Shown: positions 22,782 through 32,936 of the stretch, piece by piece
How the letters are laid out: each line of letters opens with the position of its first letter
Numbering within the stretch: position 1 is the stretch's first letter
Source of the DNA: Amorphophallus konjac
Lineage: Eukaryota > Streptophyta > Magnoliopsida > Alismatales > Araceae
DNA: 64,000 nt
NCBI GenBank assembly: GCA_022559845.1
Contig: JAHNEJ010000569.1
Span: forward strand, 113,643-177,642
Reading direction: 5' to 3'
Position numbers and translations under genes: made by a program
Notes under the pieces: generated by a model
Database searches by the model: none
What the model was told of the DNA's origin: nothing
Seen by the model: the letters and a program-made list of their open reading frames with translations, nothing else

Positions 22782-22896
22782 CTTACTATAAGGGCGAAGT
22801 CCAATTTTATTCCACACTATAAATTTTTTTAAATAAAAAATATTAAAAATAAGATCACGCATTTTTAGGATGGGCGAACCACTCCAACCCCATAGT

Positions 22897-23407
22897 TAGG
22901 GTTATCAATAGGTCATATCTACCCGACAGACTCGCAAGTCTGATCCAATTTCGGGTCGGATCATAAGACTTTTTCTCACTTGTGGTCTCTTAATTAGGTT
23001 TAAAAGTTAAACCCGACTAAGTCCGCAAGTCGAGTTTAGACTTTAAATTCGGCCAGCGTACGACTCGACTCATTCTTTTTTCTCTCTCTTTAAATTTTAA
23101 AATTACTTAGTTAAAATTATATTATTTTTTTTAATTATAAAATTATCTTTTAAAAATAGATAATTAACATTTAAAGTCTACTTAATTTAGTAAAATTATA
23201 AAGTTTTTATTGTTAACTATATTATTTCTATTTAAAATTTAAAATTAGATCAAATTTTAGTCAAGACTTTATATTTTTTTATAAGTGTCAGACACGATCT
23301 TACTTAGACATAACTCGAACTTGAGATAAACTCTAATTTTAATATTGACGAGTCGTACTCAAATTAAATTAATGTAAGTATGATCCGACGACTCTTTTCC
23401 CGCCCTA
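22897..23407. mobile_element. hAT-like MITE (TAGGG-TATCAAT family), copy 1
   Basis: The left end TAGGGTTATCAATAGGTC is followed by CCGACAGACTCGCAAGTCTG. The first 170 bp match, on the opposite strand, the right end of the element near 48,330. It ends GCCCTAA at 23401-23407. The core is AT-rich. No 8 bp duplication is visible, so the ends may have decayed. Confidence 0.6.
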
Positions 23408-23879
23408 ATCACTCATCTTTAAATCGTCATAAATGTGTTTTTAAATTATGTAGAGATTTTTGCACGTAACCTCAAAAGTTTCTTTATATGGTGAACGGCA
23501 GGGTTTGCCGACCCGTCCGACCCGGCTGACCCGGTCTCCGGACGGGACGGGTCGGGTCGGGCGGGTCGCACAGCGACCCAGTCCGCCCCATTGGGCTCGC
23601 GACGCGTAATTTTTTTATTTTTTTAAAATTTGTAATAAATTTATTTTGAAAGATTAAATGTTATATATATTTAAAAATATTAGAATGTAGAGTTTATTTA
23701 AGATAATAGATCTATACTAAATTATACATAATTAATTATATAAAAATTACATATTACACCGCTTAATTAAACATCCTATTATATATAATACATAAAAATT
23801 TATTTCAATTACTAAATATGTAAAAGTAAACAGTGACATAATAATGACATTCATTCATGAAGTATAAAATACAAAAACT

Positions 23880-24004
23880 CACTAATCCTCGTCCATCTGT
23901 GAAACTCGAATCCCAAAACTCACTCATCCTCCTCATCTGTGTAACCCGAATCTCAAAACTCACTCATCCTCATCATCAGTGAAGCTCGAATCCCAAAACT
24001 CATC
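23880..24004. repeat. Short tandem repeat encoding an acidic C-terminus
   Basis: A unit of about 55 bp is repeated about two and a half times, each with AAAACTCACTCATCCTC followed by TCTGTG or CAGTG and (C/A)TCGAATCCC-like sequence. On the minus strand one unit encodes the Asp/Glu-rich end of the small BED-finger frame (WDSSFTDDEDE). The downstream units are past its stop. Confidence 0.75.
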
Positions 24005-24541
24005 ATCAGATACATGAGACTGATCACCCGTATAATCTAACTCTATCCTAGTGGGTGGAGGTACATGTGGGTGGGACTGAAAATATGTAACCATCTGCAC
24101 AAATGATGGGTCGTGTGCTGCGGTGGAGGGTACATGAAAATCTGTAAAAAAAGTCCTCACTACATCTATAGCTTCAATTCTATCATGTGCGACTGGTGCT
24201 GGTGCTGGTGCTGCTCGAACTCTGGACGTGGAGGAAGATCCTGCTCCGCCCTGTGCTCGTGGTGGAGGTACCCGGGAGGTAGAAGAAGATGTCCTCGGTG
24301 TGCTACGAGAACCGTATCTATCCTGTAACTGTGTCCGAAAGGAATGTCAGACATCTCCCGGAACTCGGTCGCATGCACGAACATCGCGTCCCACTCCCGC
24401 AAGGTGCTCCGCAAACCTGTGTATGCCGGTGACGCGATGTTCGCAGTATCTACAGTGCACATGTCCATCACCCTCAACAGAGTATCCATGCTTCCACGCA
24501 GGGTGACGCCGTCCGTCCATGATGACCTGCAAATGATGTAA
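23960..24541 (-). pseudogene. Second BED zinc-finger frame of the hAT element, with an in-frame stop
   Basis: After an acceptor-like TTTGCAG, the minus strand reads MDGRRHPAWKHGYSVEGDGH, then CRYCEHRVTGIHRFAEHLAG: a BED-type finger with C-x2-C and downstream His residues, followed by VGRDVRACDRVPGDV. The next codon is TGA (about 24349-24347), where related fingers usually have Arg. The frame then stays open through an Ala/Pro/Ser linker, RIEAIDVVRTFFTDFHVPST and an acidic end, to the stop at 23960-23962. It lies about 110 bp past the transposase stop on the same strand. It may be a former extra exon, a separate DNA-binding accessory protein or a duplicated N-terminus. One base change explains the break. 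Confidence 0.6.
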
Positions 24542-27500
24542 AAGTTTACATTAGTGATTTCAATGACAAGTACAGAACTCTATATATGAAGAAATCTATA
24601 ATTAATTATTAGTTAGTTATAAATGTAACCAAATGATACATACTAATAAAGACTATGGACCCAAACTGGGCCAGTGCCCATCTCCAAATAATCTGACATT
24701 AAATGTGGTCCGCAGATAGGACAGATAGTCTTCATAGCGCATTGAACTTGAATAGTTCTCCCAGTACATGCGTACGTAGTATTCATACTGCTGCGAACCT
24801 TGTGCGTACACGACCTCTACTGACGTAGCTGTGGCATAAGGATATGGATACGATGGGAAAAATGAACTACTGTTATCTGAGTCGCCATGATACATCGGCT
24901 GCTGCGGCCATGACCGTCCATACGAGCTTCCAGATCCCTGGAAGTCATGTGTGCTCATCCTCTCAAAATCAGACAACATGCCTTGATAGCTGGTACTGTC
25001 TGCAACCGAACTTCCATAGTAGGGATCCCAATGATCAGCTGCCCGTCTCGTCCCTGCCGGTGGAGTACCGTGGTCCTCATCTTGCATGGCATGTGTGAAG
25101 TGCTGCTCCTCTGTCCATGCGCCATATTGACGGCCCCCACGACCTCTACTATGACCACTGCTGTACTCTCTGCCACCAGCACTAGTATTCTGACGAGGAC
25201 TCCGTTGGTCACCTTGAGAACTACCACCTCCATGGGATGAAGACCCTGTCGGTGTACTCTCAGCATCGGAGTCATGACTCCCACTAATGCGGGACTCAAC
25301 AGAAGGCTCGGGAGTGTCGTCATCTGCATTGGGATCTAATGTCTCCATGTCTGCAAAATCTATCGGATTTAATGGTGGTCCCTTGTCCTTCTTGCTGGTG
25401 AATAATGTGGTCCATGATGATTTTTTCTTCTGTGGAGCAGGGGGCGACTTACATGCTGCATGTTGTGTCCCTCTAGATGCCTGAGAAGCAGAAGCATGTT
25501 TAGATAGTTTTTTAATTTACTTTCTATTGTGTAAGTCTGTACGTATACCTGAGAAGACTGATTGGGTGCCTTAGCCTTAGATGTTGAGCGTCGGGACGCA
25601 GCAGACTGAGATGGTTGTTTCGATGCTACCGAAGACTACACAATTGAAAGAAGAATATATTCAATTACCAATTAATTATATATTAACAAATGTAGAAATG
25701 ACAATATAATTTCACCTCTCTAAATGAGGAACTCCCCCTAGCCTCTCTTGAAGTGGATAACCTTCTTGGTTCCGCAGATATTGAATGCCGCGGTACAGCA
25801 ACTCGGGACCACTGTTCTCCCGCAATGTTGTCATTTGTCGGACCGACCTGTAATATATTGCTATCATACATCAATATATGGCTATGCTATCTAATGAAAT
25901 TTGCGATTCGATTTTCATGTATTAATTCACCTGAGGTGGCTCTTGACGCTCAATTAATGGGGGTTGGATCAATCGCTCCCATGCTGTATCATCGTACGCA
26001 TACGATGTGTCTCCACCCCCAATGACGAGGTCTTCATCTAAATTAATTTCATCATCACGTCCCGTTGCTGAGTCGTCACAACCCAAATGCACATGGGTGT
26101 CATCTCCCTCCCCGACTGCCTCTTGTACAGCTGATGCGAGAAAAGTATTAGGCCGTGGTGTCTCGCCAGGTTCTTCAGCCTCCTCATCCAATTCTGTCTC
26201 ACCACGCTCGGTTGTGGCTCTTGCAACCCATGCTACCATAGGGTCATCATCGTCTCGCAAGTACACAGTATCCGTTGGGTCGTAATCTCCCTCTCCTCTC
26301 CTTGTATGCATTTGTACATGCCGGACCTTTAGCCTCATGTTGTAATGAACATACACCATTTTGTCTAGCCTGCGGTGTGTTAGCCTATTCCTCAGCTTAG
26401 TATGCAAGAAGGAGAACGTCGACCAATTCCGCTCACACCCACTCGACGAGGATGTTTGCGATAGAACTCTCATTGCGATCTTCCTTAATACGGGTGCACT
26501 TGTGCCGTAATTTAGCCACCACTCAGCTGTGTTTAAGACAGATCACGTACAATATAATAATTAGATGTAAAAATTACTTCTCGAGACATAGAAGGTACAT
26601 TGTGAAGACACATTACCTGGGTCGAGTCTATCACGACTGGCCATGGCATTAGGTATCGCAAATGAACCAATTCCCTCTCTAAATGTTTTCATCTGCATTA
26701 TCAAAAAATATGAAGTGTATATTTCATTTAATATTGTCAATGTTAAAATATCCAAGTATACCTCATTCAACGCATCAGCAGCATCTGTTGGGGTGAAAGA
26801 CAATCGGTCTACCACAATGTTGACCGATTCTATCAACGTATCGTCATAAGCAAGGGCTCGAGCATATTGGAAGGCCGGATGTAGATAGTACGCTGCAATC
26901 GTAAGACAATGAATTACATATTAGTATCAATTGAAAATCACAGCTCATTGATTGGACGAGAATGTAAGTGTTTACCTGCCATGTGAAGATCGCGGCTCAT
27001 TTGTCTGTCCCATCTGTCCTCCACAATCTCTAGAATGGTGGGTCCATATTTTTTGGACGTTGTAAGGATCTTCCGCTTGGCTGCTTCTATTTTGCTGTAC
27101 ACCAACCCCATGGTTGGTACTCTATCCCCATCCACGCATCGTAGAACCTCATACAGTGGCTCTATCAATGACACTAATACCTTCACTCGTTCCCAAAAAT
27201 TCGAGGTGTTGACAATCCCCTCGACCTCCGCCCCTTCACATGAAGCAGCAAAAGAGGAACTCAGCCAGGTCTCACCTCTAAACATTTGCTTCAACCCATC
27301 CTTGTGCTTCAATAGGCTCTGCAATGCGATGTAGTTGGTGGCAAATCGTGTGATGCCAGGCCTCAACAGTTCGCCGCCACAATGCTCCCTCATCCATGCC
27401 AATACAAGTGTGTGGTTGTAGATATATTTCGTGATTTTTTGTGCCACATCGACCATAGATTTTACCATACGAAGCTGTCCAATCTCCTTCAGCATCAGAT

Positions 27501-27959
27501 CTACACAATGCGCTGCACAGGGGGTCCAGAAAATGTGCCGTTTTTTCTTCATTAGCTCCTCCCCGGCCTTCTTATAGTTCGACCCATTGTTAGTCACCAC
27601 TTGCACAATGTACTCCTCCCAAATCTCAGTCACCACTTGCTCCATCAATGACAAAATATATTGATGACTATGAATTTGACCAGACGCATCCACTGATTTG
27701 TGAAAGAATACATGTCTGTCACAATAAACAAGGAAGTTGATCAGGCTAGATTTTGTGGTACCTGACCATCCATCACACATCAGTGTGACTCCGTACTTTG
27801 TCCATTTCTGCTTGAATGAGTCAATGTAACTCTTGATCTCAGCAACCTGTTCATCAAGGTATACGCCAGCCAATTCTCTCGCTGTAGGTGGCTGCACGTG
27901 TAGCCCAAGGACCTGTGCTTCCTGAAACATTGGCTTGTAGTAAGGGCTATTGGCTGCAT

Positions 27960-30356
27960 TGTAACGACCCGAGAATCCGATTATCGGGAAGGCCCGATAA
28001 CCCGAGACTCGTACCGCCACCCACGAGTCCGAAGACTCGGAAGGGTTAAAAGGATGGTGTGGAAACTACATAAGCATCACAGATAATTGCAGAAATTAAA
28101 CAGGAAATAAATTAACATTTACATGGTCCACAATAAAATAGCAACAACAGCAACAGTAGTCCACGACTAGTACAGTGACAAGAAAGAAAAGTACAGCTAC
28201 ACGGGGCATACCCCGGCTCTGACCTCTGGCACTACCTCTGGGCACCCGCACCACGCTGCGCTCCTGACGCGCTCCCCGAAGGTGGCGCCTCACCTGAAAC
28301 ACGGTGAAAACACGCAGGGAATGAGTCTCAGAACAAGACTCAGTAGGGATCACTCGAACCCTACCTCAAAACGAGAAACCACTACTCTAGCGGTAGGAAA
28401 GTACCTCGGAAAGGAAAGCCCTGTACTCTACAGAACTAGACCCTACGGCACGCAAACCGACACACGTGCCCCGGTACGAGAAGACCGAAACTCAACGGTC
28501 GAACCGTCAAAACCCGAAGGTCGGAAACACACGACTGACAGTCTAACACTCCGTACTCGACAGGAGTACCACCCACTAGAAGCACAGCCGGTAGCGTCCC
28601 CTGACGTCTTACACCGCACCGCAGGTGAACCGCCTGACGTGGTAGGTCCTACCCGAGGCGCAAACACCGTACAAGTAACCACAAACAAGTGACTAGCTGG
28701 GGTCACGCCCGTCGACGTGGGTCCAACCGCCCCCAACCACGTGTGCACACACAGACCACGCGTCACTAGGTCTGGTCCTCTGACCGGTTTTCCCCCGTAG
28801 CCGGACTCTGGCTACCGACGAGGGGCCTACGGTAACCGGTCCACAAACCGTCTCGAAAGGTGGGTGCCCGTACACCACTCCCAGGTGAGACCAGCACCTC
28901 GTACTGGTGGGCTACGACTAGTGGAGGGTCACTGAAGGAGTAGACTCTCGAGTCAACGGAAAACAACGTCCGAAACCGACAACGTGTGGGAATCACCCCA
29001 CGCACCAGCCCCGTCGCACGGTGACCATGGTCGGAAAAGAAACAGACGCCTTGCCCACGGTCAAACGCCTGACCGAGGCGAACGGGACTTCCGGACACCA
29101 AAAACACGGTCACGGAACTCCACGGGGTGCCCGGGACGCACACACGGCCCAAGGGGAACACCCAACAACGAACCAAATCGCGCTAGGGCCACCTAGCGCG
29201 ACAGGGCATGTCGCGCTAGGGCCACCTAGCGCAACAAGGGTTGTCGCGCTATGGCCCCATAGCGCGACACGGACCATCGCGCTAGGGAACCCTAGCGCGA
29301 CAGGGACCATCGCGCTAGGTCCTCCTAGCGCGACAATGATGATCGCGCTAGGGCCCCATAGCGCGACACGAACCGCCAAACTGTTCATCTTCTCCGATGA
29401 ACACGCTCGGTCGGGGCAGCGCGACCTCCAAGAACGCGCTACTGGAGTATAGCGCGTTCTCAGTCCGCGGCCGAAAACGGTAAGAACGCCCAAAAATTCC
29501 AACCACGCCCCCATACCTCCATAGGAGAGGGGGAAAACAAAGGGGAAGACCCCTGGGGACCCCTAGCATGATTCTAGGCCCTCAAAACACGAATCCATGC
29601 ATTGAATCCATAGATCGGGCGAGCTCTCCCCAAATCATGGAAAAACCCAAAAACGCTCAAATGATCCCCTCTCGGCCTCCCCGCGGCCTATAAATCACGG
29701 AAAAGAACGGCATGAGGCTAAGGAACGTCACCCTACCTCAATGGAGCGAATGCTCCGCCGAATCGATCACGAATCACGAAGAATGCTCGAAGCTTCACGA
29801 ACTCCCCACGCTTCCCACGCTCGCCGCACGCCCACGAGATCGCCTCACCGTCGCCCACGCGTCCGCGCCGTCGCCCCGCCGCCGTCCGTAGCCGGAGAGG
29901 GGCTCGCCGCGTCCGAATGGGAGGGAGGGAGAGAGAGGGGGCTCACGGTCGCGAGAGAGAGAGGGAGAGGAAGAAGAAAGAGAAAAGGGAAAAAGAAAAG
30001 AAAAAGGATTAGGATTTATAGAAAATCCGAATTTTCGAAAAAATACCGAAAAATAGAAAAATACGTTCTGGAATCCTCGGAACGCACCGATCGCAACGGT
30101 ACCACTCGTGCCCGGGTGAACGGCCCAGTTAACCCGCAGCGAGCGTCCGAAGGAAAAGCCGAAACACACACCGGGAATCGGAAAACACACGCGGAAAAGC
30201 CGCGGAACGCCTCCGGGCCTCCGAAACGACTCCGGATCGCGCCGATCCGAACACGAAAGATGTCCGAAAAAAAATTTCGGACACAACAGAGCTGGACGCT
30301 CCGAAAACCAGATCCGGGACCCACGAAGAAGGATCCGAAAGGTCCGGGATATTACA
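27960..30356 (-). mobile_element. Solo LTR inserted in the hAT transposase
   Basis: The LTR is 2,397 bp, with plus-strand ends TGTAACGACCCG and GGGATATTACA, flanked by TGCAT on both sides (27955-27959 and 30357-30361), a perfect 5 bp duplication. No primer site or coding region adjoins, so a full retrotransposon recombined down to one LTR. The orientation is probably minus: plant LTRs often end GGGTCGTTACA before the tRNA-Met primer site, and a CTATAAATCC TATA-like motif lies on that strand at about 30010. It contains the hairpin array at 29,181-29,376. Open frames across it are chance GC-rich frames. Confidence 0.93.
29181..29376. repeat. Array of six CGCGCTAGG hairpins, about 33 bp period
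   Basis: The units start at about 29181, 29213, 29246, 29278, 29311 and 29344. Each has CGCGCTAGG, a 3-5 base loop and CCTAGCGCG or a close variant. In unit 3 and partly in unit 6 the arms changed to CGCGCTATGG and CCATAGCGCG. A related hairpin (ACGCGCTA / TAGCGCGT) follows at about 29434-29458. It lies in the middle of the solo LTR. Confidence 0.9.
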
Positions 30357-31106
30357 TGCATTGAAAGGCAGACCCGCGTGGTGCCACCATTTTGTAACAG
30401 CCTGACCAAGTTTCCATTTAGGTCCCTTCTGGCCATACGCATCGTCCATCCTCGTTTGCTTGCCATGCTCTCGGGATAGTGCACCGGGCTCCACATCTTC
30501 AATGTTGATCGATTGTGTCCTTTTTCTTTGTGTCCCCGAGTCACCAGTCAATAAACTCCTTATGCCTCGTGGTTGTCGAGTCATAGATGAACCACCACTC
30601 CCTGATGCTTCGGTCCTCGCCGCCTCGCGACTACGGATTGTAGTCTCCTCGGGATGTCTTGACTCTTCCATGCTCTGACGTACTGCCTCACGAAACTCGG
30701 CTTCGTATGGATCGTTCACAGTGACATACACATTAGCCTGCTCAGTACGTGCTTGTTCGTCTTCGTCACTGGGTGTCCATGCACATTCCTTCTCATTGCT
30801 GCCGCTTGTTATTCCGCTCACTGCCGCTTGATCCTTTTTCTTCTTTTTTTCCTTTTCTTGCATCTCAGCTCTCTTCTCCCGCAGGTGCCTAGCCATTGCA
30901 AGTTTCACATCTCTAGGCACATGGGTACACCCAACAACCTCAGAGTATCCTTCTCCGACTCCTCCTGCCAAATGCTTCTTCAACCGAGACACCCCTCCTC
31001 CCCGGTGTTCTATTTTACAATAGTTACAACGCCAACACCTACGGTTTCCATCCAACAAAACTCCGTGTGACCACCCAATATCACTTGTTCGTTCCTCAGG
31101 AGCCAT

Positions 31107-32204
31107 AGAGTGCTAAGGCCTAAAATTAAGAAATTCAAATTATGAAAATATATTATTTGCCATCTACAATTAACATTGAACATAATTTCATTATTTGCGT
31201 ACCATACAAGACTAAATTCAATATTTAATACATGTTAATATAATTTAGTTCAAAATAATATCATTATTTCTATAACAAACATATAAGGTTAATATTTATA
31301 ATTCATACATATACATTAACTTTAAAATTATTTATCACTAATTAGATATTTAAAATTACATCTCTAATTAAATTACATGACACATATAAATTATAAACAT
31401 ATCTAAATAATTTACATTATACATATAAATTAACTTTAAAATTATTTGTAAAATATTTATCACTATTTATATATTTAAATTATAAACATCTCTAAATAAA
31501 TTACATTATAGATCTAAAGTAACTTTAAAATTATTTATAAAATATTCAAGAGAGTTTACATTAAAAACATCTCTATTTAAATTATATTATAGATCTAAAT
31601 TAACTTTAAATTCAACACTATTTACATTAAAAACATCTCTACTTAAATTACATTATACATCTTAATTACATTTAAAATTATTTGTAAAATATTTATCAAT
31701 AAATTTATATTTAAATTCAAAACATCTCTACTTAATTTAAATTATAAATATTACCTTTAATGTTTTATAAAATATTTCTCACTATAGATATATTTAAATG
31801 AAAAATATCTTTAAAATTTTTAAAATTATTTATTATATTATTTTACGTCTACAACTAATAATGAAAATAATATCATTAATTCTACAAAATTAAATTTTAA
31901 ATTTAATACATCTCAATTAAATCTAATATTTAAACATGAATTAAGTAATATATCGAACATAAATATATTTCTACAACATGAATTAAACGATATTTATATT
32001 ATTTCTACAACACGAATTAAATAATATATCAATATATTTAATTTTACAACATAAATTAAATAAAAATTATATTTTTTCTACAACATGAATTCAACAATAC
32101 ATCAAAAATAATATTAAACAATGACAATCTAACAAATTTTATTCTTATACTTTTTTAAATTAAAAAAGATATAAAATTTTTAAAAAATAAATTTTTTTCC
32201 TCTC
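31107..32204. other. AT-rich 5' region of the hAT transposase gene
   Basis: About 1.1 kb of extreme AT content lies between the first coding ATG and the C-rich tract. It contains loosely repeated AAATTACATTATA(C/G)AT and TTTAAAATTATTTGTAAAATATT blocks at about 60-120 base intervals (31370-31760). It probably holds the transposase promoter. I cannot point to a specific TATA box in such sequence. Confidence 0.5.
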
Positions 32205-32482
32205 CCCCCCCCCAAACCGCCCTTGGCCCAGCCCCCCCCCCCCACGGTCGCAGACGCCCAGCCCACCCCCCCCCCCCCGCCGTCCCCCCACCGCCTGCCG
32301 GTGGCAGATGCCCAGACCCCCGCCCCCCCGCCGTCCCCCACGGTGGCAGACGCCCCCCGCCCCCCCCCCCCCCCCCCCCCCCGTCCCCCCACGGCACGGC
32401 CTGCCACCCAGCCCCCCCCGGTCCCCCACGGCGGCAGACGCCCAGCCCCCCCCCCCCCCCCGCCGTCCCCCACCTCCGTCCA
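32205..32482. repeat. C-rich imperfect tandem repeat (G-quadruplex-prone on the minus strand)
   Basis: Units of roughly 60 bp combine CCCCCACGG(C/T)(C/G)GCAGACGCCC with C runs of 8 to about 20 bases. The minus strand therefore carries many G runs close together. The frames here translate to Pro-rich or Gly-rich peptides and are not coding. It lies about 370 bp inside the right end of the hAT element. Confidence 0.9.
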
Positions 32483-32900
32483 CCTCCGGCCAGATGCGGC
32501 TGGCAGACGGCCCCCTTCCGCACCCCCGATCATTTAAAAAAAAAATTCACCTACCTACCTCCGATCGCCGCCCAAAGCCGCCGGCCGCCGCTCTGATCGC
32601 CATCCGCCGCCGCTGCACCCGTTCGCCGATGGGAGGGATGGAGGGAGCCTCCCCCTTCGGCCCGTTAAATGGGCGAACCGCCCCGACCCGCCCGTACCCA
32701 GTCGGGTCCCGCCTCGAACCGGAGCGGTACGTGGCGGGACGCACGGGACCTTGCGGTCCAGTGCGTCCCGTCCACGACCCCCAGCCCGTGCGACCCGGTG
32801 CCCGCCTGGGTCGGGTCGGGTCGTGCGGGGCGGGACGGGACGGCAAACCCTGGTGAACGGACGACAAAAGATTACCAATTGCAGTGTCACAAAACCTAAG

Positions 32901-32902
<2 letters not shown>

Positions 32903-32933
<31 letters not shown>
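32903..32933. repeat. (TA)n microsatellite
   Basis: About 15 TA units just outside the right end of the hAT element. Confidence 0.95.

Positions 32934-32936
<3 letters not shown>

Larger units (their letters stand above)
24653..31106 (-). pseudogene. hAT transposase (BED finger, DUF659-type core, hATC), split by an LTR
   Basis: This is a cut-and-paste transposase. Inferred exons on the minus strand: 31106-26976 (split by the LTR at 27960-30356), 26892-26762, 26692-26617, 26526-25931, 25847-25716, 25635-25549, 25480-24653; all phases agree. Without the LTR and one TGCAT this is 3,579 nt, about 1,192 residues, against roughly 600-900 for usual plant hAT transposases. Domains: BED finger near residues 24-60 (CWRCNYC...SRLKKHLAG), Lys-rich and linker region, KWWHHAGLPFNA, the core with MCDGWSGTTKSSLINF and CAAHCVDLMLKEI, then hATC with SSSGCERNWSTFSFLHTKLR and LVYVHYN-like MVYVHYNMRL. 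About 460 residues of acidic, then Ser/Gly/Tyr/Gln-rich tail follow. The LTR is the only clear lesion. The exon structure past hATC is my prediction. Confidence 0.88.
23499..32852 (-). mobile_element. Complete hAT transposon, 9.35 kb, interrupted by a solo LTR
   Basis: Its terminal inverted repeats are CAGGGTTTGCCGACCCGTCC on the left and CAGGGTTTGCCGTCCCGTCC read from the right, one mismatch in 20. GTGAACGG occurs directly on both sides (23491-23498 and 32853-32860), a perfect 8 bp duplication. Both ends have dense GACCCG/CGGGTC subterminal motifs, likely transposase-binding sites. Inside, on the minus strand, are a multi-exon transposase (24,653-31,106) and a second BED-finger frame (23,960-24,541). 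Removing the 2.4 kb LTR and one TGCAT leaves about 6.95 kb, large for a plant hAT. Perfect termini and duplication imply a fairly recent insertion. Confidence 0.93.

Noticed and set aside
29181..29376. CRISPR-like array
   Set aside because: Regular repeats of about 33 bp exist, but the repeats are the hairpins themselves, the spacers are 8-12 bases, and it lies in a plant LTR.
29741..30544. Long open frames on both strands across the solo LTR (for example 29795-30544 minus and 29741-30364 plus)
   Set aside because: They are GC-rich overlapping frames inside a non-coding LTR; the parts that make sense belong to the transposase past the LTR boundary at 30,356.
32155..32856. Pro-rich and Gly-rich open frames over the C-rich tract
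   Set aside because: They are translations of poly-C/poly-G repeats, open in several frames at once.
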